A stretch of 64,000 nucleotides of DNA from an uncultured Clostridia bacterium (GCA_947593615.1 CANQDR010000004.1:25403-89402), one strand, 5' to 3'; numbered from the stretch's first letter, positions 8,585 through 17,218 are shown. Made by a program: numbers and translations. The notes: generated by a model from the sequence alone, not told the origin.

Positions 8585-9433
8585 ATGGTAAAAAAATTTA
8601 CTTTAATTTTTATTTCAGCAATTACTTTATTTTCTATTGCAACTTTTCAAACATTTGCAGAAACATATTTTGTATATGATCACTTTACTTTTTCAAGAAA
8701 TGGTACAGATACAATTTCTATAGCTGAATATGATAATTATAATAAGAATATGGTGATACCTTCATCTATTTTAGGCGATACAGTTACTGCTATTGGCTTT
8801 GGCGCATTTATGGATAATACATTTATTGAAACCGCATTATTGCCCGACACAGTAACTTCTATCGGTGAATCAGCTTTTAACAGGGCTTATAATTTGATTT
8901 CTGTTAATGTTCCTGTTAATTGTCAAATTGTTGAAGAAGGTGCATTTCAAAATTGCAAATCTTTGAAAATCGTGGATTTTCAAAGTCCTCTAAAATCTAT
9001 TAGTGTTCAGTTGTTCTATAATTGTACATCACTTGAAACGGTAGCGCTTCCTTCCACGGTCGAAACAATAAATAATTTCGCTTTTTCTGATTGTACCTCT
9101 CTTAAATCAGTTACAATTCCGAGAGCTACAACATCTATAGCATCAAATGCTTTCAGAAATTGTCCTAATTTAACAATTTACGGATACGCTGATTCTTACG
9201 CTCAGCAATATGCAAATGAACACAACATTCCGTTTATTGCAATAAATGAATATGAGCTTGGCGATGTTGACCTTGACGGGTATGTAAATATTAAAGACGC
9301 TACTACAATTCAGCGCTACATTGCAAGCATAGATACTTTAAGTCCCGAGGCATTTGCTGTTGCAGATTTTAACGCTGACGGTACCGTCAATGTAATGGAT
9401 GCAACTGCTATACAAATAATGCTTGTAAGTTAA
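8585..9433 (+). CDS. Secreted BspA-like leucine-rich-repeat protein with type I dockerin
   Basis: The 282-residue protein has a signal peptide (about 1-25, ending TFA) and BspA-type LRR_5 repeats over about residues 50-205, seen as recurring AF-x-NC/DC-xSLKxVxIP units. The C-terminal type I dockerin covers about 225-282, with two calcium loops: D227-x-D229-x-D231-G...D238 and D261-x-N263-x-D265-G...D272. Dockerins plug secreted proteins into cohesin-bearing scaffoldins, so this is expected to be displayed in an extracellular complex. It is too short for an enzyme domain and probably mediates binding. The Shine-Dalgarno TGAGGT precedes ATG 8585. A strong terminator follows directly. Confidence 0.85.
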   Translation: MVKKFTLIFISAITLFSIATFQTFAETYFVYDHFTFSRNGTDTISIAEYDNYNKNMVIPSSILGDTVTAIGFGAFMDNTFIETALLPDTVTSIGESAFNRAYNLISVNVPVNCQIVEEGAFQNCKSLKIVDFQSPLKSISVQLFYNCTSLETVALPSTVETINNFAFSDCTSLKSVTIPRATTSIASNAFRNCPNLTIYGYADSYAQQYANEHNIPFIAINEYELGDVDLDGYVNIKDATTIQRYIASIDTLSPEAFAVADFNADGTVNVMDATAIQIMLVS

Positions 9434-9447
9434 GTTAAATTTACTTA

Positions 9448-9478
9448 AACAGGCTCACTTATGTGAGCCTGTTATTTT
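9448..9478 (+). terminator. Terminator abutting the kinase gene's ribosome binding site
   Basis: AACAGGCTCAC (9448-9458) pairs with GTGAGCCTGTT (9463-9473), followed by ATTTTT. The Shine-Dalgarno GGAGGA of the next gene begins at 9481, just after the T tract. Confidence 0.85.
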
Positions 9479-9490
9479 TCGGAGGATAGT

Positions 9491-10195
9491 ATGAAATATC
9501 TGATTGCTGATTTTGTAACTGAGTTTAAGCCTCGGTTCAGTCATCTTTCAAACCTCGTAAAACCTTTTGAATATTTGGGAAGTCGGCAGACGGATATTTT
9601 TCTTGATGTAAAATCTGATTACATTGAAAAACTCTGTTCTAAAATGGCAAAAGGAACAACGCTGGCTCAGGCTGAGGAGTTTGCATATGCAACAGCATTT
9701 AATAAAAAAATAATTAAGCTTAACGCAATGTTAGTTCATTCTTCTGCTGTGGTTTATGAAGGCAGAGCATATCTTTTTTCCGCAGGAACGGGAGTAGGAA
9801 AATCCACTCATACCAAACTGTGGCAAAAGGCATTTGAAGATAAAGTGAGCATAATTAATGACGATAAGCCTGTTGTTAAAATTTACAAAGATAAATGTAT
9901 CGCATACGGCACGCCGTTTGACGGCGGAAGCGGCATTGCAAACAATGCTTCCGCTCCTTTGCAGGCAATAGTGTTTTTGGAAAGAGGAGAATGTAATTCA
10001 ATCCGCAAAGCGGAAACTTCTGAAATTTTAAAAAATTTGTATTTTTCTACAGTCCATTTTGTAACCGGAGAGATTGCAGATTCAATGCTTAAAAATTTTG
10101 AAATGCTGATAAATCACGCTGATTTTTATATTCTCACCTGTAACACTGACATTTCAGCAGCATATATTGCCAAAGATGCAATTGTGCCGAGTTAA
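9491..10195 (+). CDS. HPr-kinase-fold (HprK-related) protein, putative peptide/protein kinase
   Basis: The 234-residue protein has the C-terminal catalytic core of HPr kinase. His83 lies in LVHSSAVVYEG, the P-loop is AGTGVGKST (about 98-106), and the Asp-Asp pair is in INDDKP (124-125). The spacing matches genuine HprK in this window (His142, P-loop 157-164, Asp180-181). The N-terminal 80 residues differ from the HprK N-terminal domain, and the protein is about 90 residues shorter. HprK-related proteins of this size accompany small-peptide clusters, and members of the group (lasso-peptide kinases) phosphorylate Ser of precursor peptides. The nearby 48-residue peptide is therefore a candidate substrate; this is inference. 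Excellent Shine-Dalgarno (GGAGGA, 9481-9486). A terminator immediately upstream means expression needs read-through or an unseen promoter. Confidence 0.72.
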   Translation: MKYLIADFVTEFKPRFSHLSNLVKPFEYLGSRQTDIFLDVKSDYIEKLCSKMAKGTTLAQAEEFAYATAFNKKIIKLNAMLVHSSAVVYEGRAYLFSAGTGVGKSTHTKLWQKAFEDKVSIINDDKPVVKIYKDKCIAYGTPFDGGSGIANNASAPLQAIVFLERGECNSIRKAETSEILKNLYFSTVHFVTGEIADSMLKNFEMLINHADFYILTCNTDISAAYIAKDAIVPS

Positions 10196-10205
10196 AATAA
10201 CATAA

Positions 10206-10586
10206 CTATAATAGGTTTTCTATATATGGGAACTCACTTTCTTTTAGGGAGGTGAGTTCTTTTTTTACGCCTGCACTTGCGGCAAAGTACAAATCTGTGC
10301 TTGAGTTTTCAGCATATGAGCGCATTTTTGAAATATTAATTCCTATACTGTCAACATAGTCGTGAATGAGCAGCATATTAATGCTTTCAGCGCTCTCATC
10401 CCATTCTTTTTCAATATTTTTGCAAAGCTCAATTGCTTTTTTATAATCTTTTTTTACCATAAGCTCGTTTGATTCTTCTATTTTTGAAACAATTAAATCT
10501 GTTTTTGCGCTTACATACCCCAATTCAATTCCTGAAATAACTGCGGCAAAAAGCAGAAAAATCACGGCAATATAAATTCTTTTCAT
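10206..10586 (-). CDS. DUF4363 family protein
   Basis: The 126-residue protein has one N-terminal hydrophobic segment (IAVIFLLFAAVISGIELGYVS) followed by a mainly helical, charged domain, the layout of DUF4363 proteins. It is the second gene of a two-gene unit: its ATG lies 3 nt after the DUF421 stop, with Shine-Dalgarno GAGGAAAG. DUF4363 commonly accompanies DUF421 in Clostridia; its function is unknown. The last 20 codons are encoded through a terminator-like hairpin that serves the convergent kinase gene. Confidence 0.7.
   Translation of the reverse strand: MKRIYIAVIFLLFAAVISGIELGYVSAKTDLIVSKIEESNELMVKKDYKKAIELCKNIEKEWDESAESINMLLIHDYVDSIGINISKMRSYAENSSTDLYFAASAGVKKELTSLKESEFPYIENLL
10230..10266 (+). 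terminator. Terminator of the kinase gene, inside the 3' end of DUF4363
   Basis: GAACTCAC (10230-10237) pairs with GTGAGTTC (10252-10259), followed by seven T. It lies within codons of the convergent DUF4363 gene, which ends at 10206. Confidence 0.7.
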
Positions 10587-10589
10587 ACT

Positions 10590-11261
10590 CTATTTTTCTT
10601 TCCTCACAATATTATATTTTCCGAGTGCGTCAAGCGTCATAAGAAATACGTCTGAAATATTTGTGCTTTCTTTTTTTAATATGGAAAATACATCTTCTGT
10701 TTTTTTGCCGCACAGCTCAAGCGAATTATCAAGAATTTTTCCGTCGCTTACAACTACGGTTTCAATTTTATTGTCACATATTTTTATGCCGAAATCCTGC
10801 GCGTTCGGCTTTCTGTTCTGTGGCTTTTCAAGAACACTCACATTTCCGTTAGTCTCAACAATACAGTATTGAACCTCCTCAATGGAAAAAACATTCTGCT
10901 GTCTTAGCTGAACGCACAAATCCTCTGTTGTAAGTCTTAGTCTTTTCATCTCTTTTTGCAGTATCTGACCGTCGCGTATAACAACAATCGGACTTCCGCA
11001 TAACAACTTTCTGAATTTTACGCTCTTCATCATAAATACGCTTGCCGCTATTTCAAGCGACACCAATATTAGCACGGGTATTATTCCGCTTAAAAGAGGC
11101 TGTGATGTATTTTGCATTGGAATTGCGGCAATATCTGATATTACAAGTGTAATAACAAGCTCGCTTGGCTGCATATCACTTATCTGTCTTTTTCCCATCA
11201 GTCTTACCGCAAGAATAATAAATGCATAAAGCAAAACAGTACGAATTATAGAAATTAACAT
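10590..11261 (-). CDS. DUF421 (YetF-type) membrane protein
   Basis: The 223-residue protein has three N-terminal membrane segments and the family motif VRLMGKRQISDMQPSELVITL, then a soluble C-terminal part with the paired SPIVVIRDG and LRLTTEDLCVQLRQQ segments. The start at 11261 is chosen because this family begins MLIS-IRT and GGTGAT lies just upstream; a longer frame to 11495 would overlap the divergent gene heavily. DUF421 proteins are linked to spore membranes in Bacillus (for example the 2Duf protein of spoVA2mob), which fits the neighbouring germination genes. First gene of a unit with DUF4363. Confidence 0.82.
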   Translation of the reverse strand: MLISIIRTVLLYAFIILAVRLMGKRQISDMQPSELVITLVISDIAAIPMQNTSQPLLSGIIPVLILVSLEIAASVFMMKSVKFRKLLCGSPIVVIRDGQILQKEMKRLRLTTEDLCVQLRQQNVFSIEEVQYCIVETNGNVSVLEKPQNRKPNAQDFGIKICDNKIETVVVSDGKILDNSLELCGKKTEDVFSILKKESTNISDVFLMTLDALGKYNIVRKEK

Positions 11262-11352
11262 TTTATCACCAATTTTAATATTTGCATAAATTGTGTGCAT
11301 ATTCTGCGGAATAATTAAAACTGACGTGTAAATGCTAATTATTGGTGATATA

Positions 11353-12807
11353 ATGTATAATTCTTTATCAGAAAATATAAAAACTTTAAAAAAGCTGTTT
11401 GCGAATTCTGCGGATTTTACCGTAAGAGAAATGGTGTTGAACGGAACAAGCACTGTAAATGCGGCGATAATTACAATTGAGGGAATGTGCAGCAAAGAAG
11501 TAATTGCACTGTCCGTAATTAATCCCCTCTTATCGTTTGATTTTGGAGTGAAAACTCCTGATGAGATAATTGATGAAGTAAAACGTTCCGTACTGACATC
11601 AAGCGAGATAGTTGAATTTGAAACGCTGAAAGAGGCAGTAACGTTTTCAACTTCGGGTTTTGCGGTACTCGCGGTTGACGGAACAGACAGAATGCTCGCA
11701 ATAGGCGTTCAGGGATTTTCTTTCAGAGGAGTAAGCGAGCCCGAGAGTGAAGTAGTTCAGAGAGGTTCGAGAGAAGGTTTTACCGAGCCGCTCAGAATTA
11801 ATATGACTCTTATACGCCGCCGAATAAAAAGTCCCGACCTTGTGTTTGAAACCGTAACAGTGGGTTCAAACTCTAACACTCAGTTAATGCTTTGTTATCT
11901 TCAAAAGAGTGTTTCGCCCGAATTGCTCAATAAAATAAGAAAACGGCTTGACGAATGTAACCTTAATACTGTGCTTGCTTCGGGATATTTGTCTGAATAT
12001 CTTGAGGACAGCAATTCAAAATCAATTTTTTCGGGAGTCGGAATATCTGAACGACCAGATACTGTCTGCGGAAAGCTGACGGAGGGGAGAGTAGCAATAC
12101 TTGTTGACGGAACACCTGCCGTAATAATCGTTCCGCACCTGTTTGTTGAGGAATTTCAAAGTGTAGATGACTACTCAAACCGTCCGTATTATGCGACTTT
12201 TATCAGAATACTAAAATATCTATCGTTTTTTATAGCGGTATTCCTGCCGGGTATATATACTGCATTTGCACAGTTTCATCCCGAATATTTTCCGACAGGT
12301 CTTTTAATTAAAACCTCTGAATCAATATCTCAAACGCCTCTGCCGGTATTGCTCGAAGTTATTTTAATAACCTTTGTATATGAGATAATGAGAGAAGCAG
12401 GTCTAAGAATACCAAAACCGCTCGGACACGCAGTCAGCATAGTCGGCGCGCTTGTAATAGGAGAAAGCGCCGTAAGCGCTGGGATAATTAGCTCGTCAAC
12501 ACTTATGGTTGTGGCAACTGCGGCAATATGCAGTTATGTTACGTCTGCTCTTTATCCGCCGATAATGATACTCAGATTCATATTTGTAATAATAGGCGGC
12601 ATTTTCGGCTTATGGGGAATAGTGCTTACAACCTGTATTGTTCTCATAAATATGTGCTCAAAAACATCAATCGGCGTTCCGTATATGTCGTCGCTTGCAC
12701 CTTTTTCACTCAGAAGTATGCGAGATGTTTTCATCAGAGCCGACTGGAAAAGCCTTGCAAAACGTACTATTAAGGTGCAGAAATTCCCCGAAACGGAGGA
12801 TGTATAA
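11353..12807 (+). CDS. GerA/SpoVAF-type spore germination protein (GerA family)
   Basis: The 484-residue protein has a soluble N-terminal half and about five C-terminal membrane spans carrying GerA landmarks such as LPGIYTAFAQFHPEYFPT and REAGLRIPKPLG. GerAA subunits form the nutrient-gated channel of the spore inner membrane; SpoVAF is a paralogue. The start at 11353 is chosen over ATG 11332 because GGTGAT (11344-11349) precedes it. The next gene begins inside its stop (TAATG), followed by a small lipoprotein: the A-B-C order of germinant receptors. Likely expressed in the forespore, though no clear sigma-G promoter is seen on this strand. Confidence 0.9.
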   Translation: MYNSLSENIKTLKKLFANSADFTVREMVLNGTSTVNAAIITIEGMCSKEVIALSVINPLLSFDFGVKTPDEIIDEVKRSVLTSSEIVEFETLKEAVTFSTSGFAVLAVDGTDRMLAIGVQGFSFRGVSEPESEVVQRGSREGFTEPLRINMTLIRRRIKSPDLVFETVTVGSNSNTQLMLCYLQKSVSPELLNKIRKRLDECNLNTVLASGYLSEYLEDSNSKSIFSGVGISERPDTVCGKLTEGRVAILVDGTPAVIIVPHLFVEEFQSVDDYSNRPYYATFIRILKYLSFFIAVFLPGIYTAFAQFHPEYFPTGLLIKTSESISQTPLPVLLEVILITFVYEIMREAGLRIPKPLGHAVSIVGALVIGESAVSAGIISSSTLMVVATAAICSYVTSALYPPIMILRFIFVIIGGIFGLWGIVLTTCIVLINMCSKTSIGVPYMSSLAPFSLRSMRDVFIRADWKSLAKRTIKVQKFPETEDV

Positions 12808-13865
12808 TGCATACAAAAATAAAATTTCCGTCAAAAAGACTTATGCTGTCGCTTTTTATATGCAGCAGCTTAGTAATACTTTTGCTTAATTTTAATGAAG
12901 CTTCAAATATATCATTTACTTTCAATGTTTTTTGTATTTTATCGGGATTGGCAATAACATTTCTGTTTTTTGTGCCGTCAGCAATCATAAAAAAGCGCAC
13001 AAACCTTGATTTTATGTCGTTTGCACATTTGAAAACACCTTCAGCCATAGTTTTTATCTCTGCGTTTTATTCCATATATTTTGTCTGGACTGCTGAATAT
13101 TTTCTTCTCGGCTATACCGATATGTTCGTAAAGAAACTCAATTCAGAAGCCAATATCTATGTTGTAGCGTTAATTCTGCTGGCTGTTTGCTCTTATGCGG
13201 CGCATAAAGGCTTAAATGCAGTTACAAGGTGCGGAATATTTATATTTGCATTTTCACTTATAGCTTTTATACTGATATTTTCGGGCAACATTTCAAATCT
13301 TGATTTTAAGCACTATGGATTTGAATTTTCGGGAAATTATAATAATTTTATAGAGAACACGTCATATTTTATGACTACGTCATTCATAGCGGTAATTTTC
13401 GCGTGTGTTTCAGTATATATTAAAGATTTCAAAACAAAGCACACGGCTGTCACGCTCGGATTTATTGCTCTTCTTTTTATAATCACAATGCTTTTTGTGT
13501 GGTTTGCTCTCGGCTCGTACGGGAACAGTCAGGAATACAGCTTTTTCACTCTTTCGAAGTCATCCCATCTCGGTGTAGTAAACGGAATAGATTGCTTTTA
13601 TCTTTCCGTTTCAACGCTGTCAGTATTTTTAATATTATCTATTATTCTGTGCTGTATAAGCAAATCGACAGGTAAAAGCGGTTCTCTGAATATTATTTTG
13701 CTTTTCTCGCTTATTATCTTCATACTCTATATTTGCTCAAATCAATTTAATTTTGTTAAGGAAATTATGACCAATCATTACTATTTTAATGCCTTTTCTT
13801 TCGCTGCGGCCGTACTTGTTCCTACAGTATATCTTTTTGTATTCGGGAGGAAATCATATGTTTAA
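12807..13865 (+). CDS. GerAB-like germinant receptor membrane subunit
   Basis: The 352-residue integral membrane protein has about ten hydrophobic spans, matching the length and topology of GerAB (APC-superfamily, germinant-binding subunit). Sequence conservation is low by eye, so the call leans on topology and its position between a GerA protein and a small lipoprotein. Shine-Dalgarno CGGAGGA (12794-12800); start overlaps the upstream stop by one base, and its own 3' end overlaps the next gene by 8 bp. Confidence 0.68.
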   Translation: MHTKIKFPSKRLMLSLFICSSLVILLLNFNEASNISFTFNVFCILSGLAITFLFFVPSAIIKKRTNLDFMSFAHLKTPSAIVFISAFYSIYFVWTAEYFLLGYTDMFVKKLNSEANIYVVALILLAVCSYAAHKGLNAVTRCGIFIFAFSLIAFILIFSGNISNLDFKHYGFEFSGNYNNFIENTSYFMTTSFIAVIFACVSVYIKDFKTKHTAVTLGFIALLFIITMLFVWFALGSYGNSQEYSFFTLSKSSHLGVVNGIDCFYLSVSTLSVFLILSIILCCISKSTGKSGSLNIILLFSLIIFILYICSNQFNFVKEIMTNHYYFNAFSFAAAVLVPTVYLFVFGRKSYV

Positions 13866-14442
13866 AAAACTGTTTTGCGCCGTGCTTTGTTTATCAATGA
13901 TATTTGTATGCGGATGTACAAATTCAAAGCAAATTGATAAAGCCGCTCTTGCAGAAACCGTAACTGTCAGTGAAGCAAATGGAAAGCTGATTTACACATT
14001 TTATTTGCTTTCAGGCGAGGATAAGCCTCAGGGAGTGTCGGTGACTGCCAATTCATTTCGCGAGGCATGCACTCTTGCAAAAGAAAAATATATTCCCGAT
14101 TTGAGGCTTGAAAAGTTTGAACTTCTTGTCGTAAATGAAAAAATATACAGCCGCGTTCTTAAAAATGATTTAAAATATATGTCAGAGGAATCATTTTTTT
14201 CTCCGCTTTCGTATGTGACCTTATGCGATGAAAATACAATAAAAATATTTGAAGAGGATAAGAATGCGCCTGAACAGATAGAAGAATATATATTGCTGTT
14301 AAAGAATAAAAATGACGCGGTGAATATAAATTCTTTATCTGTATATAACAGTTTTGCTGAAAATAAAGATGATGAAATCTACATTTCATATTTTAATTCC
14401 GATGAAGAACTAAAGGTTTCTTATATTAAAATTATTTTATAA
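13858..14442 (+). CDS. Small GerAC-like lipoprotein
   Basis: The 194-residue lipoprotein has a signal segment with lipobox VCGC (about residues 17-20). It sits where GerAC belongs, but GerAC proteins are usually about 370 residues, so this is half length or a replacement. Segments such as SFREACTLAKEKY and FELLVVNEKIYS resemble GerAC N-terminal domains (release of the lipoprotein-associated germination signal). Start 13858 is fixed by GGGAGG (13845-13850); the frame is open upstream only inside the GerAB-like gene. Function assigned by position. Confidence 0.55.
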   Translation: MFKKLFCAVLCLSMIFVCGCTNSKQIDKAALAETVTVSEANGKLIYTFYLLSGEDKPQGVSVTANSFREACTLAKEKYIPDLRLEKFELLVVNEKIYSRVLKNDLKYMSEESFFSPLSYVTLCDENTIKIFEEDKNAPEQIEEYILLLKNKNDAVNINSLSVYNSFAENKDDEIYISYFNSDEELKVSYIKIIL

Positions 14443-14507
14443 ATAAGATAACAATAAAATTATGAAAAATAATTCAAAAAAATTTAAAAATATTTCATAA
14501 AAGGACT

Positions 14508-14535
14508 TTATCACAACCTTGTTATGGTGTATAAT
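14508..14535 (+). promoter_or_regulatory. Candidate promoter of the hprK operon
   Basis: TTATCA (14508-14513), 16-bp spacer, TATAAT (14530-14535), 50 bp upstream of hprK. The -35 is weak. Confidence 0.4.
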
Positions 14536-14585
14536 AGAATTGATTTATAATATCCAAAAACCAAATTTACAAGGGCGGTGAGCAT

Positions 14586-15554
14586 ATGCCTGTCGAATTT
14601 TCGGTACCTTTGTCAAGCATAGTTGATGATTTGCACCTAAACAAGGTCTATATAGCGGAAAATTATGAAGATATAAAAATCACAACTGTTGAAATTAACA
14701 GACCGGGACTTGAACTTACAGGTTACTATGAATTTTTTGATAACAAGAGAATACAGGTGCTCGGAAATACCGAATTTTCATATCTCGGACGTTTTGGAAC
14801 AGAGGCGCAGCGAATGGTTATTGATTCCATTTTCAGCTTCGGACCTCCTGCGGTTATAATATGCCGAGATATTGAGCCGTCAAATGCTATTATGGAAAGC
14901 GCCAAGCTTCACAAGGTATCTATTTTCAGTACAAACGACAATACCTCAGACCTCACGGCTTTGCTGGTACAGTATCTTAACCGAGAGCTTGCTCCCAGAA
15001 TAACCCGTCACGGAGTACTTGTTGAGGTTTACGGCGAAGGCTGTTTGCTTATAGGCGACAGCGGCGTAGGTAAAAGTGAAACGGCAATGGAGCTTATAAA
15101 GCGCGGACACAGACTTGTGGCAGATGACGCTGTTGAAATACGCAGAACATCAGCAACGACTCTTATCGGTCAGTCACCGGCGAATATCCGACATTTTATT
15201 GAGCTTCGCGGCATAGGTATAATAAATGCAAGACAGCTTTTCGGTATGGGTGCGGTAAAAACTCAGGAAAAGATTGATATGGTAATCAATCTTGAATTAT
15301 GGGACAACGCAAAGGTATATGATAGAATGGGCCTTGATAATGAATATATGGATATCCTCGGTGTTGAGGTGCCTACACTGACAATTCCCGTAAAGCCCGG
15401 ACGTAACCTTGCTGTCATTATTGAAGTTGCCGCAATGAACAACAGACAGAAGAAAATGGGATATAATGCCGCTCAGGATTTGCTCAAAAGTCTGGGTATG
15501 GAGATAGACGAAATGACATCTTCACCTAAAGTTGTTATTGATAAATGGGAATAA
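14586..15554 (+). CDS. hprK: HPr kinase/phosphorylase
   Basis: Bifunctional enzyme that phosphorylates and dephosphorylates HPr at Ser46, setting carbon catabolite control in Firmicutes. At 322 residues it is slightly longer than usual. The N-terminal regulatory domain is about 1-130; catalytic His142, P-loop GDSGVGKS (157-164), Asp180-Asp181 in LVADDAV, and the C-terminal ELRGIGIINARQLFG and INLELWD segments are all present. Shine-Dalgarno GGGCGGTGAG precedes ATG 14586. First gene of a long operon (hprK, PHP, murB, rapZ, whiA). HPr itself is not in the window. Confidence 0.96.
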   Translation: MPVEFSVPLSSIVDDLHLNKVYIAENYEDIKITTVEINRPGLELTGYYEFFDNKRIQVLGNTEFSYLGRFGTEAQRMVIDSIFSFGPPAVIICRDIEPSNAIMESAKLHKVSIFSTNDNTSDLTALLVQYLNRELAPRITRHGVLVEVYGEGCLLIGDSGVGKSETAMELIKRGHRLVADDAVEIRRTSATTLIGQSPANIRHFIELRGIGIINARQLFGMGAVKTQEKIDMVINLELWDNAKVYDRMGLDNEYMDILGVEVPTLTIPVKPGRNLAVIIEVAAMNNRQKKMGYNAAQDLLKSLGMEIDEMTSSPKVVIDKWE

Positions 15555-15565
15555 AGGAGAATTAT

Positions 15566-16285
15566 ATGAAGTTGGTTGCAGACCTTCATACTCATACAAT
15601 AGCTTCAACGCACGCATATGCAACTGTTACGGAAATGACAGAAGAAGCAAGTAAACTTGGTCTTTTTGCGCTTGCAATAACAGACCATGCTCGAACAATG
15701 CCAGGCGCACCCGGACCGTATTATTTTGAATCGCTTTCAATTTTGCCTAAATATTTCAAAGGAGTTCGTCTGCTTACAGGCATAGAAGCAAATATTTGTG
15801 ACTACGACGGAAACCTTGACGTAGAGCAGAGACTTCAGAACTCTCTTGACTGGATAGTAGCCTCAATGCATATGCCGACGCTTAAAGGAAAGCCAAGCGT
15901 TGAAAAATGTACAAACGCATATTTAAAGCTTGCTGAAAATCCCAATGTAAATGTAATCGGACACAGCGGTTCGGAATATTATAAATACGATTACGATACA
16001 GTAATTCCTAAGTTTGCCAAAGAGGGAAAGCTGATTGAAATTAACGATTCGGCATTCAGATACCAAAAGGACTGCCTTGAAAACTGTGTTAATATTGCAA
16101 AGCTGTGCAAAAAATACGGAGCAAGAATATGTGTTGATACCGATTCTCATTTTACACACACTCTCGGCAGAGCATATAAAACACTTGAAATCCTCAAAGA
16201 TATTGACTTTCCCGAAAAACTCATTGTCAATACAAACGTGGATAATCTAAAATCATATTTTGACGAAAAGAATATTTCGTATTAA
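15566..16285 (+). CDS. PHP-domain phosphatase (YcdX-like)
   Basis: The 239-residue metal-dependent phosphoesterase carries the PHP motifs DLHTHTIAS (start), ITDH (about residue 42), EANI, HMP and the late DTDSHF. The family hydrolyses small phosphate esters; the exact substrate is unknown. Start 15566 is supported by AAGGAG (15554-15559). Conserved position between hprK and murB in Clostridia. Confidence 0.88.
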   Translation: MKLVADLHTHTIASTHAYATVTEMTEEASKLGLFALAITDHARTMPGAPGPYYFESLSILPKYFKGVRLLTGIEANICDYDGNLDVEQRLQNSLDWIVASMHMPTLKGKPSVEKCTNAYLKLAENPNVNVIGHSGSEYYKYDYDTVIPKFAKEGKLIEINDSAFRYQKDCLENCVNIAKLCKKYGARICVDTDSHFTHTLGRAYKTLEILKDIDFPEKLIVNTNVDNLKSYFDEKNISY

Positions 16286-16312
16286 AAATTAAAAACTTTG
16301 GGGGTAAATTTT

Positions 16313-17218
16313 ATGGATAGAACAGACATCATCTATAATCTTGCAAAGATTCTCGGCTGCGATGCAAGAAAAGATGAGCCTATGAGCAAGCATACTACAT
16401 TTAAAATCGGCGGAAATGCCGATTCATACATAAAAGTAAACACTCTCAGCAAGCTCAGTACAATTTTAAAGGAATGTAAAGACTCTGAGGTAGATTATAT
16501 GCTGCTTGGCAACGGCAGTAATGTGCTTGTGAGCGACGATGGAATAAGAGGCGTAGTACTCTGCCTTGACGGAGAATTCAGAAGAATCACTCTAATTGAC
16601 GATACAACAATTTTTTGCGGAGCAGGAGCTTCATTGGCGTATCTATGCAAATTTGCGCTTAAATGCGGGCTTACAGGACTTGAATTTGCGTGGGGAATAC
16701 CGGGAACGGTAGGCGGAGCCGTATTTATGAATGCAGGAGCTTATGACGGAGAAATGAAAGATGTAGTTTACAGTGTTGCTCATATGAGTTCTGACGGAAA
16801 AATCGGACGAATTGAAAGGGATGATTTACAGTTCGGCTACAGAACAAGCGTTTACCGCAAAAACGGAATGATTATTACAGGCGTAACACTCAAGCTGAAA
16901 AAGGGCAATACGGAAGAAATAAGAAATAAAATGGATGATTACCTTGGACGCCGCAGCAGCAAACAGCCGTTGGAATATCCCAGTGCAGGCAGTGTGTTCA
17001 AGCGGCCCAAAGGCAATTATGCAGGCGCTCTCATTGAGCAGTGCGGTTTAAAGGGACATCTGCACGGCGGCGCACAGGTGTCGGAAAAACACGCAGGATT
17101 TATTATAAACAAATCAAATGCCACCGCAAAGGATATAAGAGAATTAATAGGGGAGATTCAAAATACTGTTTTTGATAAAACAGGATATAATCTTGAATGT
17201 GAATTAATAATTCTGTAA
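16313..17218 (+). CDS. murB: UDP-N-acetylenolpyruvoylglucosamine reductase
   Basis: Second committed step of peptidoglycan precursor synthesis: NADPH- and FAD-dependent reduction giving UDP-N-acetylmuramate. The 301-residue protein shows the FAD-binding segment (LLGNGSNVLVSDDGIRGVV), GIPGTVGGAVFMNAGAY, YRTSVYR, and the catalytic Ser in YPSAGSVFKRP. It lacks the extra C-terminal loop of E. coli MurB (type II). Start ATG 16313 follows a G-rich Shine-Dalgarno (GGGGGT); the upstream TTG at 16298 lies within it. Confidence 0.96.
   Translation: MDRTDIIYNLAKILGCDARKDEPMSKHTTFKIGGNADSYIKVNTLSKLSTILKECKDSEVDYMLLGNGSNVLVSDDGIRGVVLCLDGEFRRITLIDDTTIFCGAGASLAYLCKFALKCGLTGLEFAWGIPGTVGGAVFMNAGAYDGEMKDVVYSVAHMSSDGKIGRIERDDLQFGYRTSVYRKNGMIITGVTLKLKKGNTEEIRNKMDDYLGRRSSKQPLEYPSAGSVFKRPKGNYAGALIEQCGLKGHLHGGAQVSEKHAGFIINKSNATAKDIRELIGEIQNTVFDKTGYNLECELIIL

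Noticed and set aside
9491..10195. Second true HPr kinase/phosphorylase
   Set aside because: It lacks the HprK N-terminal domain and the C-terminal HprK signature; only the catalytic core is shared, and a complete hprK lies at 14586.
11262..11495. N-terminal extension of the DUF421 protein
   Set aside because: It would overlap the divergent gerA gene by over 140 bp and adds sequence not seen in the family; the inner start has a ribosome binding site.
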